A stretch of DNA of 64,000 nucleotides, taken from Ochrobactrum sp. CM-21-5. GTDB taxonomy: Bacteria > Pseudomonadota > Alphaproteobacteria > Rhizobiales > Rhizobiaceae. Within the stretch, counting starts at the first letter, position 1. Each line of letters starts with the position of its first letter. This document shows, piece by piece, positions 52,692 through 61,894 of the stretch. The stretch lies in the NCBI RefSeq assembly GCF_014253075.1, contig NZ_JACLZJ010000001.1, positions 1,240,001 to 1,304,000 on the forward strand, read 5' to 3'. Made by a program: the position numbers and the translations under genes. The notes beneath the pieces were generated by a model. It worked only from the letters and a program-made list of their open reading frames with translations, was not told the DNA's origin and searched no databases.

Positions 52692-53720
52692 TCAGTCGAT
52701 CTCGAGAATGATCTTGCCGAATACGTCCCGGCCTTCCATGCGCTTCAGCGCCGTGTCGATGTCGTTGAAACCGACAACGGTGTCGATCACCGGATGCACG
52801 ATGCCGCGCGCCATCTTCTGCATGGCGTCGGCCATGTTTTCCATGCGGCAGCCGAACGAACCGAAAATCTTGAGCTGCTGCTGGAAGAGCTGCATCAGGT
52901 TCATGCTCGTGGAAACACCCGAGGTGGAGCCGCAGGTGACGAGGCGCGCGCCGCGCTTCATGCAGAGCATCGAACCGGCCCAGGTGTCCGCGCCCACATG
53001 CTCGAACACCACATCCACGCCCTTCTTCTTGGTGAGTTTGCGCACTACGCCTTCGAAACGATCCTCGCGGTAGTTGATGACGTGATCGGCGCCCAGCGCC
53101 TTGGCTTTCTCGATCTTGTCGTCGGAGCCGACCGTCGTGATGACCGTGCAGCCCATCTTCTTGGCAAGCTGGATGGCCGCTGAGCCGATGCCCGAACCAC
53201 CTGCCTGAACGAGAACGGTTTCGCCCGGTTCAAGCTTGGCGTTGTCGAACAGCATGTGCTCGACCGTGCCGAAAGTGACGGGCGCGACCGCAGCACCGAT
53301 GGCGTCCACGCCGGGAGGGGCAGGAACAAGCAGGCGGGCTGGAAGATTCACGGCCTCGCAGGCAAAACCGTCGAGATGGAAACCGTGCACGCCGCCGACA
53401 TGCTCGCACAGATTGTCACGGCCTTCGCGGCAGGCGCGGCAAAGACCGCAGGTGCGCGCACCGTAAATCGAGACGAGCTGCCCCGGCAGAAGGCTTGAAA
53501 CGCCCGGGCCGACAGCATCGACGACGCCGGAAGCTTCCGCGCCGATCACCAGCGGCATCTTGCGCTTGGCAAAAGCCATGCCGCGCCAGCCCCATACGTC
53601 GATATGGTTGAGCGCGACGGCCTTGATCCTTACGGTAACTTCGCCAATGCCGGGGGCGGGCGGCGGAGTAATGTCGGTGATTTCAAGGCGACGATCGTCG
53701 AGTAGCTGCAAGGCGCGCAT
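52692..53720 (-). CDS. Zinc-type alcohol dehydrogenase of the acpXL cluster
   Basis: 342 residues, MDR family. Structural-zinc cysteines in CGLCRACREGRDNLC, Rossmann motif GGSGIGSAAIQ. In the rhizobial VLCFA cluster this gene probably supplies a reductase step, most likely the enoyl- or keto-reduction during chain elongation; the exact step is inferred. ATG 53720 with AAAGGAACC. 11 bp before lpxXL. Confidence 0.88.
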   Translation of the reverse strand: MRALQLLDDRRLEITDITPPPAPGIGEVTVRIKAVALNHIDVWGWRGMAFAKRKMPLVIGAEASGVVDAVGPGVSSLLPGQLVSIYGARTCGLCRACREGRDNLCEHVGGVHGFHLDGFACEAVNLPARLLVPAPPGVDAIGAAVAPVTFGTVEHMLFDNAKLEPGETVLVQAGGSGIGSAAIQLAKKMGCTVITTVGSDDKIEKAKALGADHVINYREDRFEGVVRKLTKKKGVDVVFEHVGADTWAGSMLCMKRGARLVTCGSTSGVSTSMNLMQLFQQQLKIFGSFGCRMENMADAMQKMARGIVHPVIDTVVGFNDIDTALKRMEGRDVFGKIILEID

Positions 53721-53739
53721 GGTGGTTCCTTTCATGGCA

Positions 53740-53771
53740 TGATCCCGGATACGGCAAACCGTCCGGGATCA
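53740..53771. repeat. Stem-loop between fabF1XL and adh
   Basis: TGATCCCGGA-(12 nt)-TCCGGGATCA, a perfect 10-bp stem in the only sizeable gap of the acpXL cluster besides acpXL-fabF2XL. Resembles the GATCCCG cores of Rhizobiales palindromes. Confidence 0.6.
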
Positions 53772-53797
53772 TCAGGAATTTATCTTTGTCGGACCGA

Positions 53798-55075
53798 TTA
53801 ATTCGGATTTGCCGTCAAAACAAGGCTGGTATTCTGTCCGCCGAAGCCGAACGAATTGGAAAGCACGGCGGAAACTTCAGCCTGACGTTTCACATTCGGA
53901 ACAACATCGAGAGGAATGGCCGGGTCCGGGTTGTCGTAGTTGATGGTCGGGGGCAGGGTGCCTGTCTGGATCGTCAGCAGCGAGAATACCGCCTCGATTG
54001 CGCCAGCCGCAGTGAGGGTATGGCCGATCATCGACTTGTTGGAGGAAACGGGAATCGAGCCGAGACGTTCCCCGAATACGCTCGAAAGCGCCAGATATTC
54101 CATCTTGTCGTTTTCGGGCGTCGAGGTGCCATGCGCGTTGATATAGGAAATTTGGGTCTCGGTCAGACCGGCATCGGCGAGGGCCGCGCGCACGGTGCCA
54201 ATTGCAGGCGATGCATCCGGTTTGGAGCGCGTGCGGTGGAAGTCATCGGCTTTTTCGCCGCAACCAGCCAGAATGCCCAGCACTTTGGCGCCGCGTGCAA
54301 CAGCGCTTTCTAGCGATTCCATGACGAGTGCGCCTGAACCTTCCGACATGGCGAAGCCGTCGCGGTCCTTGGAGAACGGCTTTGAAGCCTTTTCCGGCTT
54401 TTCGTTCTGGGTGGAAAGCGCGGACAACAGCGAGAAGCGGATCAGGGCTTCCGCTGAAACGGAACCGTCGGTTCCAATGGAAAGCACACGGTCGCTTTCA
54501 CCGCGACGGATGGCTTCCACGCCAAGCTGGATGGCGGTTGCGCCGGAAGCGCACGCGGTCGAAAGCGTGATCGGCAGGCCGCGCGTGCCGAATATTTCCG
54601 ACAGGCGTTCGGCGATGTAGCCGAACTGCGTCGTGTTGAAGAGCGCATCCTGACGGGCGCGACGGCAGGCTTCGAGCAGAAGCTGGTAGCTTGCCGGTCC
54701 TTCGTCTTTCACGCTGGCATCAAGTGCGAAGCGGCTCTTCCAGTCGAGTTCGACCGGAGGGGCGGCCAGAAACAGCGGGCCGCCGAAATCCGTCGTGGAA
54801 AGACCGGACTGAGCCACAGCTTCCTCACCGGCAAGGCGGGCCAGCGCCTCTGAAAGCGCTGAAGCGCCGACTTCGCTTTCCGGAAGAAAATCAACCGTAC
54901 CGGAAAAACGCGTGTTCAGATTGTCGATGGGAAAACGGGTGATGGTGTGGATGCCCGACTGTCCGCCGGTCAGCGCGGCCCAGTTGTCTTTCTTGCCCTG
55001 GCCGAGCGAGGAAACAACGCCTGCACCTGTGATGGCGACGATGGGACGGCCCAGATGGTCTGTATATTTGCTCAT
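53798..55075 (-). CDS. fabF1XL: Beta-ketoacyl-ACP synthase, VLCFA-specific (complete active site)
   Basis: 425 residues. Catalytic Cys in TACASG (Cys 175) and His in NAHGTSTPEND (His 315) and GHTLTAAG (His 352). It probably elongates acyl-AcpXL to C26-C28. Starts one base after the stop of the preceding ketosynthase gene, suggesting a coupled heterodimer. FabF-like, but with an N-terminal extension compared with the housekeeping enzyme. Confidence 0.9.
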   Translation of the reverse strand: MSKYTDHLGRPIVAITGAGVVSSLGQGKKDNWAALTGGQSGIHTITRFPIDNLNTRFSGTVDFLPESEVGASALSEALARLAGEEAVAQSGLSTTDFGGPLFLAAPPVELDWKSRFALDASVKDEGPASYQLLLEACRRARQDALFNTTQFGYIAERLSEIFGTRGLPITLSTACASGATAIQLGVEAIRRGESDRVLSIGTDGSVSAEALIRFSLLSALSTQNEKPEKASKPFSKDRDGFAMSEGSGALVMESLESAVARGAKVLGILAGCGEKADDFHRTRSKPDASPAIGTVRAALADAGLTETQISYINAHGTSTPENDKMEYLALSSVFGERLGSIPVSSNKSMIGHTLTAAGAIEAVFSLLTIQTGTLPPTINYDNPDPAIPLDVVPNVKRQAEVSAVLSNSFGFGGQNTSLVLTANPN

Positions 55076-55076
55076 C

Positions 55077-56258
55077 TTATGCTCTCACCAGCTTTGCAGC
55101 GCCTTCGGCGCGCGTTGCCCCAATGGTGGTGACGATGGCCTCGTCGACCGTGCCGTCGACAGCCTTTTCGGAGGCGTCGAGCGGTGCGAATGCTTCGCCC
55201 TTCCAGACGGAAATCGCCGCCAGCGCCAGCGCCAGCGGGAACTGCGCCTCGCGCAGGTGACCGGTCAGGCCGGATATACCGCGATAGGTCGCGGCAAGCC
55301 CGTCCAGTACCGACTTTTCAGCCCTGGTTGTTTCATGCGCGCCCGATGCGCCGGAAATAACATAGGACGGCTCCTTGCCGCCATTGGCCGCGAGGACCAG
55401 ATCGCGCATCGTTTTGGCGAGATCCTGGCTGCTGCGGCGAACCTGCGCGCTTTCGATACCGGCGATCTCCGCATAGGCGCGTGCGCCGCGCTTTTGCGCA
55501 TGTTCGGCATTTTCCAGAACAAGAAATACCCCGCCGGAACCTGAAATCATGCCGCCCCCGGCCGAACCGTCGCGCTGCCAGAGCGGAGCCCAGCCGTCGT
55601 GCTTGAGCAGGCCGCCCAGTTCATGGCCGAGAATCATGTCGAAATGTTCGGAATTGTAGGAGCCGCCGACGAGCGCATGCGTGCTCTGGCCGGTGCGGAT
55701 GCGCGCCGCAGCTGTTTCGATTGCCGAAATGCCGGAGCCTTCCTCGCCCATAAAGGTACGGGAAGAGCCCGTCACCTTATGCACGATGGAAATATTGCCT
55801 GCGAGCAGGTTGGAAAGCTGCGCAAGAAACAGGGTAGGGCGAAGCTCCGTCGAGAGTTTCTCGTTGAGCATGACGCCGCGATCATTGCTGGTGCGGCCTT
55901 CTTCCAGAATTTGCATGTCGACGGTGATGTCGCGTTCGCCGCCGCCTGCGCCGACGACCATATCCATGGTCGCGCAAAGCGCTTCGTCGTCCTTCATGCC
56001 GGCGTCCTGCAACGCCAGTCCTGCTGCATAGGTGCCGAGACGCTGCCATGTTTCCATCTGGCGCTGGTCGCCACGCTTTGGAATTTGCAGGCTCCAGTCT
56101 ACTTCGCCGAGCGGGTGGACAGTGTAGGGAGCAAAGGCTTCGCTTTCGAGGCGTGGTTTTGCACCAGCCTTGGAATAGCTGTTCCAATGTGCTTCCACGC
56201 CTTCGCCTAGCGAAGAGATGATGCCGATGCCGGTGATGACGACTTTATTGCTTTGCAT
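55077..56258 (-). CDS. fabF2XL: Ketosynthase-like protein lacking the catalytic cysteine
   Basis: 393 residues. FabF fold, but the cysteine position, aligned from GISAIETAAARIRTG with ATAIQLGVEAIRRG, is Glu (Glu 173 in FMGEEGSG). His-like motifs GAHETTRAE and GHLREAQF keep one His each but are diverged. This matches the chain-length-factor idea: an inactive partner that shapes the pocket of its neighbour (here fabF1XL). It might act instead as a decarboxylase. Confidence 0.85.
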   Translation of the reverse strand: MQSNKVVITGIGIISSLGEGVEAHWNSYSKAGAKPRLESEAFAPYTVHPLGEVDWSLQIPKRGDQRQMETWQRLGTYAAGLALQDAGMKDDEALCATMDMVVGAGGGERDITVDMQILEEGRTSNDRGVMLNEKLSTELRPTLFLAQLSNLLAGNISIVHKVTGSSRTFMGEEGSGISAIETAAARIRTGQSTHALVGGSYNSEHFDMILGHELGGLLKHDGWAPLWQRDGSAGGGMISGSGGVFLVLENAEHAQKRGARAYAEIAGIESAQVRRSSQDLAKTMRDLVLAANGGKEPSYVISGASGAHETTRAEKSVLDGLAATYRGISGLTGHLREAQFPLALALAAISVWKGEAFAPLDASEKAVDGTVDEAIVTTIGATRAEGAAKLVRA

Positions 56259-56355
56259 GGTTTCGGTTCGTCCGTTGTTGCTGAAACTGTTCCAGAAACG
56301 GAATCAGGGCGAACACGGATGTTCACCCTTCAATACCGCCATATTATGTGCCGGT

Positions 56356-56637
56356 TCAGGCCTTCTTGGCCGCAACCAGTTCATCGATCTTGGCGCAGAG
56401 ATTCTTCAGAACAAAGTATTCTTCCGTCGGAACCTTGCCTTCGTTGACTTCCTGCGTCCACTGTTCCAGCGGAATCTTGATGCCAAAGGCCTTGTCGATA
56501 GCGAAAACAATGTCGAGGAAGTCAAGGCTGTCGATGCCCAGATCGTCGATGGTGTGGCTCTCCGGCGTGATGGTGTCACGGTCGATTTCGCTGGTCTCGG
56601 CGATGATATCGGCGACTTTGTCAAAAGTAGAGGACAA
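56356..56637 (-). CDS. acpXL: Acyl carrier protein AcpXL
   Basis: 93 residues. Phosphopantetheine serine in [13 protein letters not shown] (Ser 37). AcpXL is the special carrier for the very-long-chain hydroxy fatty acid of lipid A in Rhizobiales; its ~93-residue length and the [15 protein letters not shown] core ([11 protein letters not shown]) distinguish it from the ~78-residue AcpP. Heads the minus-strand cluster. No fabZ-like dehydratase lies between it and fabF2XL here (97-bp gap), unlike what I recall for Rhizobium. Confidence 0.93.
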   Translation of the reverse strand: MSSTFDKVADIIAETSEIDRDTITPESHTIDDLGIDSLDFLDIVFAIDKAFGIKIPLEQWTQEVNEGKVPTEEYFVLKNLCAKIDELVAAKKA

Positions 56638-56839
56638 GTTTCGATTCCTTTATTTCTGGCGATGCAGCACTGGGCATGCGTCTGACTATTTGCGCGTGTC
56701 TAGCGTTTTTCCGGCGACAGGGAAAGACATATTACCTTCACGATCACCAGGTCTTGAATGGCGCATATAAGGCGCGCAGCATGCCAAGCGCAACATAAAG
56801 GCAATCGGGGATTTTGAAAATGCCTTCCAGGCTTTCCTG

Positions 56840-57598
56840 TCACGGCTCGCTTCTGACGCGCCTGACGAAGTACCAGAGTCCCACTGCCGCTAAGGCCACC
56901 ATAACGATTGCCAGGGCATATTGAACCGGGCCGCTGCCCGTCACAATGGCTGCAAGCCCCGAAACGACGCTGCCCATCGTGCCTAGCGCTTCAGGGTGCT
57001 GGAGCGCCGATGTGAGCGCGAGATCGGCCTGCCGCGCTTTGGGTGATGCCACCGCTATTGATTCGGCTGACTGGGCAATCGGTGCGGCAGCTGCCAGCGC
57101 CAGCGCGCGGGAACGGACCCGTTCGACGCGGGCAAGCCAGCCATTCCCGAAAATGGATGCTGTGGACAACCCCCGCAACCATGAAGCCCGCGCATCGCAA
57201 AGCGCATTGATGATGTCTTCCGGCGCACGTGCTGCAGCCGCAGCAACGGTTTGCGCCCCGATAACGCCATCCTCGGCTGTGTCGACCAGACCTTGCAACA
57301 TTTTCGCTGCGCGGCCGGGCCCCGAATTGACGGCGAAATCGAACACAGCATAGTCGAGCCCCGAAGGAAGGTCGTTTCCGTCGATCTTGTCCCAGAATTC
57401 CTGCCTGTAGATTTTCGTCGCGCTTGCTTGGGCCAGATTCTTCACGTCTTGTGGAGAAACCTGACGTCCTGCCCATGCAGACAATGTTGCTATGGTGATG
57501 CCCATGTTCGTCGCGCCGCCAGGGTCGGCCGGATTGTCTGTATAACCACCTTCTTCATTGAAAATGTAAGGCATGACTTTCTGGAAATTTTGTCTCAT
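56840..57598 (-). CDS. GH108-type muramidase with C-terminal membrane anchor
   Basis: 252 residues. N-terminal glycosyl hydrolase 108 domain: IFNEEGGYTDNPADPGGATN with the catalytic Glu (about 15-16), WDKIDG and AVFDFAVNSGPGRAAKML. Residues about 225-245 form a membrane helix, with a basic tail (YFVRRVRSEP). Likely N-acetylmuramidase that opens peptidoglycan for envelope machinery or cell separation; phage endolysin origin is possible, though no phage genes are near. ATG 57598 with AAAGGAAAC. Confidence 0.88.
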   Translation of the reverse strand: MRQNFQKVMPYIFNEEGGYTDNPADPGGATNMGITIATLSAWAGRQVSPQDVKNLAQASATKIYRQEFWDKIDGNDLPSGLDYAVFDFAVNSGPGRAAKMLQGLVDTAEDGVIGAQTVAAAAARAPEDIINALCDARASWLRGLSTASIFGNGWLARVERVRSRALALAAAAPIAQSAESIAVASPKARQADLALTSALQHPEALGTMGSVVSGLAAIVTGSGPVQYALAIVMVALAAVGLWYFVRRVRSEP

Positions 57599-57819
57599 GG
57601 AGTTTCCTTTAATATATATTTTGAAAATCACTCGAATATGAAATATTCATAAGTATAGCACCGCAAACTGGCAGGAGAAATGTGCATTTTATTTTGATGT
57701 GCATCCCGGGTCGTGCGGGTGAAAATATGTCCTGTCCCGGCATCAGGCACTTGCGAAGTCAGCGGCGTTGCGGCTTGATGGCCTCACAGAAATCGCACCG
57801 GTTACAGGCGGGAAATGTG

Positions 57820-58833
57820 ATGTCGGAAATTTTCGGATATGCGCCGGATGGACAGGCGGTTCATCGGCTGACAATCGCCAGTGGTCCACTTGAAGCCAGA
57901 ATCATCACATGGGGCGCAGCCATTCAAGACCTGCGCATGCAGGGTCATGACGCGCCTCTGGTGATCGGTTATCGCGACTTTGGGGACTACCCGGCACATT
58001 CGCCGCATTTGGGAGCCATTGCCGGGCGTTCCGCCAACCGTATCCGCAATGCCCGCTTCGAACTGGATGGCGAGATCTACGAGGTCGAGCCGAATTTACT
58101 CGGTCGCCACAACCTTCATGGCGGTAGCAGGGGACTTGGCAACCGCGTCTGGAATGTTTCTGCCAGTGGCGCGGATTTCATCACGCTGACGACCGTCGCA
58201 ACAGACGGAGAAATGGGCTTTCCGGGCAACCTCAACGTTGGCTGCACCTATATGCTGAATGCTGACGGCATCCTGATCGTGCGTCTGGAGGCGGTGACCG
58301 ACAAGCCAACGGTCTGCAATCTGTTGCATCACAGCTACTTCAATCTCGACGATGGCGGCGAGGGCGATATTCTCGATCATCAGCTGAAAATTGAGGCGGA
58401 CGCCTATATGCCGGTTGACGAGACGCTTATTCCCGACGGACGGGTCCTGCCGGTCAGGGATACGCCTTATGATTTTCGTGATTTTCGTGCAATCCGTTAT
58501 CAGGAAAACGATTCGCAGCTCCAATATGACAATAATTTCTGTCTGACGGCGGCACGCGGACCCTTAAGGCCATGCGCCTCGGTCAAGGCAGCGAAGTCCG
58601 GCATCCGGCTTGATATTGCGACAACGGAACCCGGTGTTCAGTTCTACGCGGGCAATATGATGGCCAATGACTGTATCGGCCTGACCGGAAAACCTTATGG
58701 CAAGCATGCGGGTTTCTGCCTTGAGCCGCAGATCTGGCCCGGATCGCTGGAGTATCCTTACTTTCCGCAGGCGATATTGCGTCCGGGCGATATTTACGCC
58801 CAGACGAGCCATTTCACATTTACCCGTGAGTGA
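57820..58833 (+). CDS. galM: Aldose 1-epimerase
   Basis: 337 residues. Mutarotase that interconverts alpha- and beta-aldoses. Active-site His pair in NLHGG (acid/base region) and LLHHSYFNL, and the Glu of GFCLEPQIWP. Start ATG 57820 (MSEIFGYAPDGQ) gives the family N-terminus; several upstream in-frame ATGs only add a non-conserved stretch. Divergent from the muramidase gene. Confidence 0.92.
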   Translation: MSEIFGYAPDGQAVHRLTIASGPLEARIITWGAAIQDLRMQGHDAPLVIGYRDFGDYPAHSPHLGAIAGRSANRIRNARFELDGEIYEVEPNLLGRHNLHGGSRGLGNRVWNVSASGADFITLTTVATDGEMGFPGNLNVGCTYMLNADGILIVRLEAVTDKPTVCNLLHHSYFNLDDGGEGDILDHQLKIEADAYMPVDETLIPDGRVLPVRDTPYDFRDFRAIRYQENDSQLQYDNNFCLTAARGPLRPCASVKAAKSGIRLDIATTEPGVQFYAGNMMANDCIGLTGKPYGKHAGFCLEPQIWPGSLEYPYFPQAILRPGDIYAQTSHFTFTRE

Positions 58834-58875
58834 TTTTAGAGCGGCCCCGAGGTTTCCATTCAAACAGGAGCCGCG

Positions 58876-59793
58876 CTATCTTGAAAATGCGGCGCGCGCT
58901 GTTTCCATGGGGGCGAGCGCACCGCGAATTTCCACGACACGTGCCGCAACCGCATGGGCCTTATGCGCAGCTTCCACGGGGGAAAGCCCGCTCAGGCGCG
59001 CTGCAAGATAGCCGCCGTTGAAACTGTCGCCTGCGCCGGTCGTGTCTATGGCATTGGCAGCGACCGAGGGAACGCGCACTTGTTCGCCGTTTGCGATGAC
59101 AAGTGCCGGTTCCGTTCCGTCTTTCACGACGATTTCCTTTACGCCGAGGCCGATAAGCCGTTCCGCGCAGGCTTGTGCACTCTTGTCGCCGAACAGAGCC
59201 TGTTCATCGGGGAAGGTCGGAAGTGCGATATCCGCCTGACGCATGGCTTCGCTGATGGTTTCCTGCGCCAACGCACGGTCGGGCCACAGCTGGTAGCGGA
59301 AATTGGGATCGAAAACGATCCGCGCCCCGCCAGACCGGCACTGACGGATCACGTCGAAAAAGGTTTCCCGATGCTCCGGCAGGACGACGGCAAGTGAAAT
59401 ACCCGAAAAATATATCATGTCGCGGCCTGAAAGGCTGTCTTCGAGAGCTTTCCTGTTGCTTGCCAGTCTGCGGGCCGCCGAATCGTTGCGCCAGTATGTG
59501 AAAGAGCGTTCCGCCCCGTTAAGCGTGATGGCATATAGGCCGGGATGAAGCCCTTCGATGATGGGACTGTGAGCGATCCCAATCCCGTTCGAAGAAAGGA
59601 ACACGCGCTGTTTCTGCGAAAAGTGATCCTCGCCAAAGGCGCTCACATAGTCCACGTGATAGGACTTTTCGGTCAGCGCACGCATGTACCAGGCAGTGTT
59701 CAGCGTATCGCCGGCAAAGCCCATGCGCCATTGATCGCCTTCATTGCCGGAAAGCTCGATCATGCATTCGCCGATGGACGCGAATCCGCTCAT
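58876..59793 (-). CDS. kdgK: 2-Keto-3-deoxygluconate kinase (PfkB family)
   Basis: 305 residues, ribokinase-like fold. N-terminal IGECMIELSG, sugar-site WRMGFAGDTLNTAWY and the C-terminal ATP/anion-hole motif TTGAGDSFNGGYLAA with the catalytic Asp. The N-terminus fits KdgK, which phosphorylates KDG to KDPG in the Entner-Doudoroff branch of uronate use. ATG 59793, with GAGGAG upstream. Divergent from the DUF1045 gene. Confidence 0.88.
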   Translation of the reverse strand: MSGFASIGECMIELSGNEGDQWRMGFAGDTLNTAWYMRALTEKSYHVDYVSAFGEDHFSQKQRVFLSSNGIGIAHSPIIEGLHPGLYAITLNGAERSFTYWRNDSAARRLASNRKALEDSLSGRDMIYFSGISLAVVLPEHRETFFDVIRQCRSGGARIVFDPNFRYQLWPDRALAQETISEAMRQADIALPTFPDEQALFGDKSAQACAERLIGLGVKEIVVKDGTEPALVIANGEQVRVPSVAANAIDTTGAGDSFNGGYLAARLSGLSPVEAAHKAHAVAARVVEIRGALAPMETARAAFSR

Positions 59794-59920
59794 GCTTTTC
59801 TCCTCGTCATTTTTCACTACGCCTATACGAAATTGCGCATGTGTAAAATCGTAATGTCACGCCTCGTTTATCGACTTGCCACAATCGGTGTGTAACGATC
59901 CCGCCAAACGAGGATTCGAT

Positions 59921-60652
59921 ATGCGTTATGCCATTTATTTCACGCCGCCTTCCAGCGATGCGTTGTTGAAGGTTGCCGCCAACTGGCTGGGGCGCAATGC
60001 CTTCAGCGGCGAGCCGGTGAAGACCCCTTCAATTCGCGCGCTTGCAAAAGAAGAAATTGCGAAACTGACCGAGGAACCGCGTCGATACGGCTTTCATGCC
60101 ACGATGAAAGCACCGTTCCGCCTCGCCGAAGAATATTCCGAGAGCGATCTTTTATCGGCTTTGATGCATTTCGCCTCTTCGGTCGAGCCGGTCACGATTC
60201 CGCGTATCACCCTGTCCGCCATCGGCCCTTTTTTCGCGCTGGTGCCGGAAGAGCCGGTGCCGGCACTGAACCAGCTTGCCAATGATGTGGTTGTTGCTCT
60301 GGATCGCTTTCGCGCACCCCTCAGCAATGAGGAAATGGCGCGCCGCAGGCCGGAAAGGCTGAGCGAACGGCAGCGTCATAATCTGGAGCGGTGGGGCTAT
60401 CCCTACGTATTCGAGGAATTCCGCTTCCACATGACATTGACCGGACCGGTCGAGGAGAAAGACCGCGTTCATGTCGAGCGCACGCTCGATGACTTTTTTG
60501 CTCCGGTTCTGGGGGATGCCGTCAAGGTTGCAAATCTCGCCTTGTTCGTGGAACCTGAGAGAGGGGCTCCGTTCGAGATTCATTCGCTGCATCCGCTGAC
60601 GGGCGGCGATATGGCGTCGGCGCGGCTTCCACGGGCTGCGGGGAGAATCTGA
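59921..60652 (+). CDS. DUF1045 phosphonate-metabolism protein (2H-phosphoesterase-like)
   Basis: 243 residues. N-terminal MRYAIYFTPP and YGFHATMKAPFRL, and later FRFHMTLTGPV: the two HxT motifs of 2H phosphoesterases. DUF1045 genes usually accompany phnM in phosphonate clusters; here phnM follows after 3 bp. Exact reaction uncertain. ATG 59921 preferred over a longer start. Probable operon with phnM. Confidence 0.85.
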   Translation: MRYAIYFTPPSSDALLKVAANWLGRNAFSGEPVKTPSIRALAKEEIAKLTEEPRRYGFHATMKAPFRLAEEYSESDLLSALMHFASSVEPVTIPRITLSAIGPFFALVPEEPVPALNQLANDVVVALDRFRAPLSNEEMARRRPERLSERQRHNLERWGYPYVFEEFRFHMTLTGPVEEKDRVHVERTLDDFFAPVLGDAVKVANLALFVEPERGAPFEIHSLHPLTGGDMASARLPRAAGRI

Positions 60653-60655
60653 ACG

Positions 60656-61795
60656 ATGGCCAATGAAACCATATTGCGCAATGCCGGTATCGTCCTGCCC
60701 GATGAGGTGGTGAACGGTTCGGTGAAGCTTGTCGATGGCGTGATTGCCGATATTTCTGCTGGCGTTTCCGCGCTCGGCGACGATATGGACGGTGATTTTC
60801 TCACGCCGGGGCTGGTGGAGCTCCATACCGACCATCTGGAAGGGCATTATGCACCGCGCCCGAAAGTGCGCTGGAACCCGATTGCTGCGGTTCAGGCACA
60901 TGACGCGCAGATTGCGGCTTCGGGTATCACCACCGTCTTCGACGCATTGCGCATCGGCTTTGACGAAGAGGCCGAAACCGGCATTGACGACATGTGCAAG
61001 CTGTCGTCGGCGATTGCCGAAGGACGCGATGCGGGGCGCCTGCGCGCCGATCATTTTCTGCATTTGCGCTGTGAAGTTTCGGCCCCCGACTGCCTGTCGG
61101 CTTTCGAACGTTTCGGCAATCATCCGCTGGTGAAGCTGGTTTCCCTGATGGATCACGCGCCCGGCCAGCGCCAGTTTACCGATATCGAGAGCTATAAGAC
61201 CTATTTCCTGCGCAAGCTGAAAGTGTCGGAAGAAGAATTCCGCCTCTATTGCGAAAAGCGCATGGCGCAGTCGCAGCAATATTCCGCATCGACCCGCAAG
61301 GCGATTGCCGATTCCTGCCATGAACGCGGCGTCATCCTTGCCAGCCATGATGATGCAACGCCTGACCATGTGGCGGAAGCCAGCGCGCAGGGTATTCGTG
61401 TTGCGGAATTTCCCACCACGCATGCCGCAGCCAAGGCTTCGAAGGAGTCGGGCATGTCGGTCCTGATGGGCGCGCCGAATGTCGTGCGCGGAGGCTCGCA
61501 TTCAGGCAATGTTTCAGCCCGAGAACTGGCCGAGGCAGGGCATCTCGACATTATCTCGTCGGACTATATTCCGGCAAGCATGATGCAATCCGCTTTCTTC
61601 CTGGCCGACGTGATGGACAGCGTCTCGCTGCCGCAGGCGATCCGGCTGGTATCGGCCAATCCTGCAAAGGCCGTCGGTTTTGATGATCGCGGTGAAATTA
61701 CCGTGGGAAAACGCGCTGATCTGGTCCGCGTGCAGGTCGCGGATCACGTTCCGATCATCCGCACCGTCTGGCGGGAGGGGCGCCGGGTCATCTAG
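60656..61795 (+). CDS. phnM: Alpha-D-ribose 1-methylphosphonate 5-triphosphate diphosphatase
   Basis: 379 residues, amidohydrolase fold. It releases pyrophosphate from the RPnTP intermediate of the C-P lyase pathway. Metal ligands in VELHTDHLEGHYAPRP and later LASHDDATPDH. Only DUF1045 and phnM of the pathway are present; phnG-L and phnN are not in the window. Ends at a long palindrome. Confidence 0.92.
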   Translation: MANETILRNAGIVLPDEVVNGSVKLVDGVIADISAGVSALGDDMDGDFLTPGLVELHTDHLEGHYAPRPKVRWNPIAAVQAHDAQIAASGITTVFDALRIGFDEEAETGIDDMCKLSSAIAEGRDAGRLRADHFLHLRCEVSAPDCLSAFERFGNHPLVKLVSLMDHAPGQRQFTDIESYKTYFLRKLKVSEEEFRLYCEKRMAQSQQYSASTRKAIADSCHERGVILASHDDATPDHVAEASAQGIRVAEFPTTHAAAKASKESGMSVLMGAPNVVRGGSHSGNVSARELAEAGHLDIISSDYIPASMMQSAFFLADVMDSVSLPQAIRLVSANPAKAVGFDDRGEITVGKRADLVRVQVADHVPIIRTVWREGRRVI

Positions 61796-61838
61796 AGCGC
61801 ATCCCGAAAAGTGTGAAACGGTTTTCGGGATGCGCTCT
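61794..61838. repeat. Perfect 17-bp-stem palindrome after phnM
   Basis: AGAGCGCATCCCGAAAA, 11-nt loop with GTGTGAAACGG, then its exact reverse complement. RIME-like; lies immediately past the phnM stop and could act as a terminator. Confidence 0.85.
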
Positions 61839-61850
61839 AAAACAAAAGCT

Positions 61851-61891
61851 TAGAGCGCAGATCTGATTCAATCAGATCGAAACGTGCTCTA
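61851..61891. repeat. Second palindrome between phnM and HAD gene
   Basis: TAGAGC...GCTCTA flanks an inner perfect palindrome GATCTGATTCAATCAGATC. Different from its neighbour but the same TAGAGC/GCTCTA ends, a type common in Rhizobiales intergenic regions. Confidence 0.8.
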
Positions 61892-61894
61892 GGC

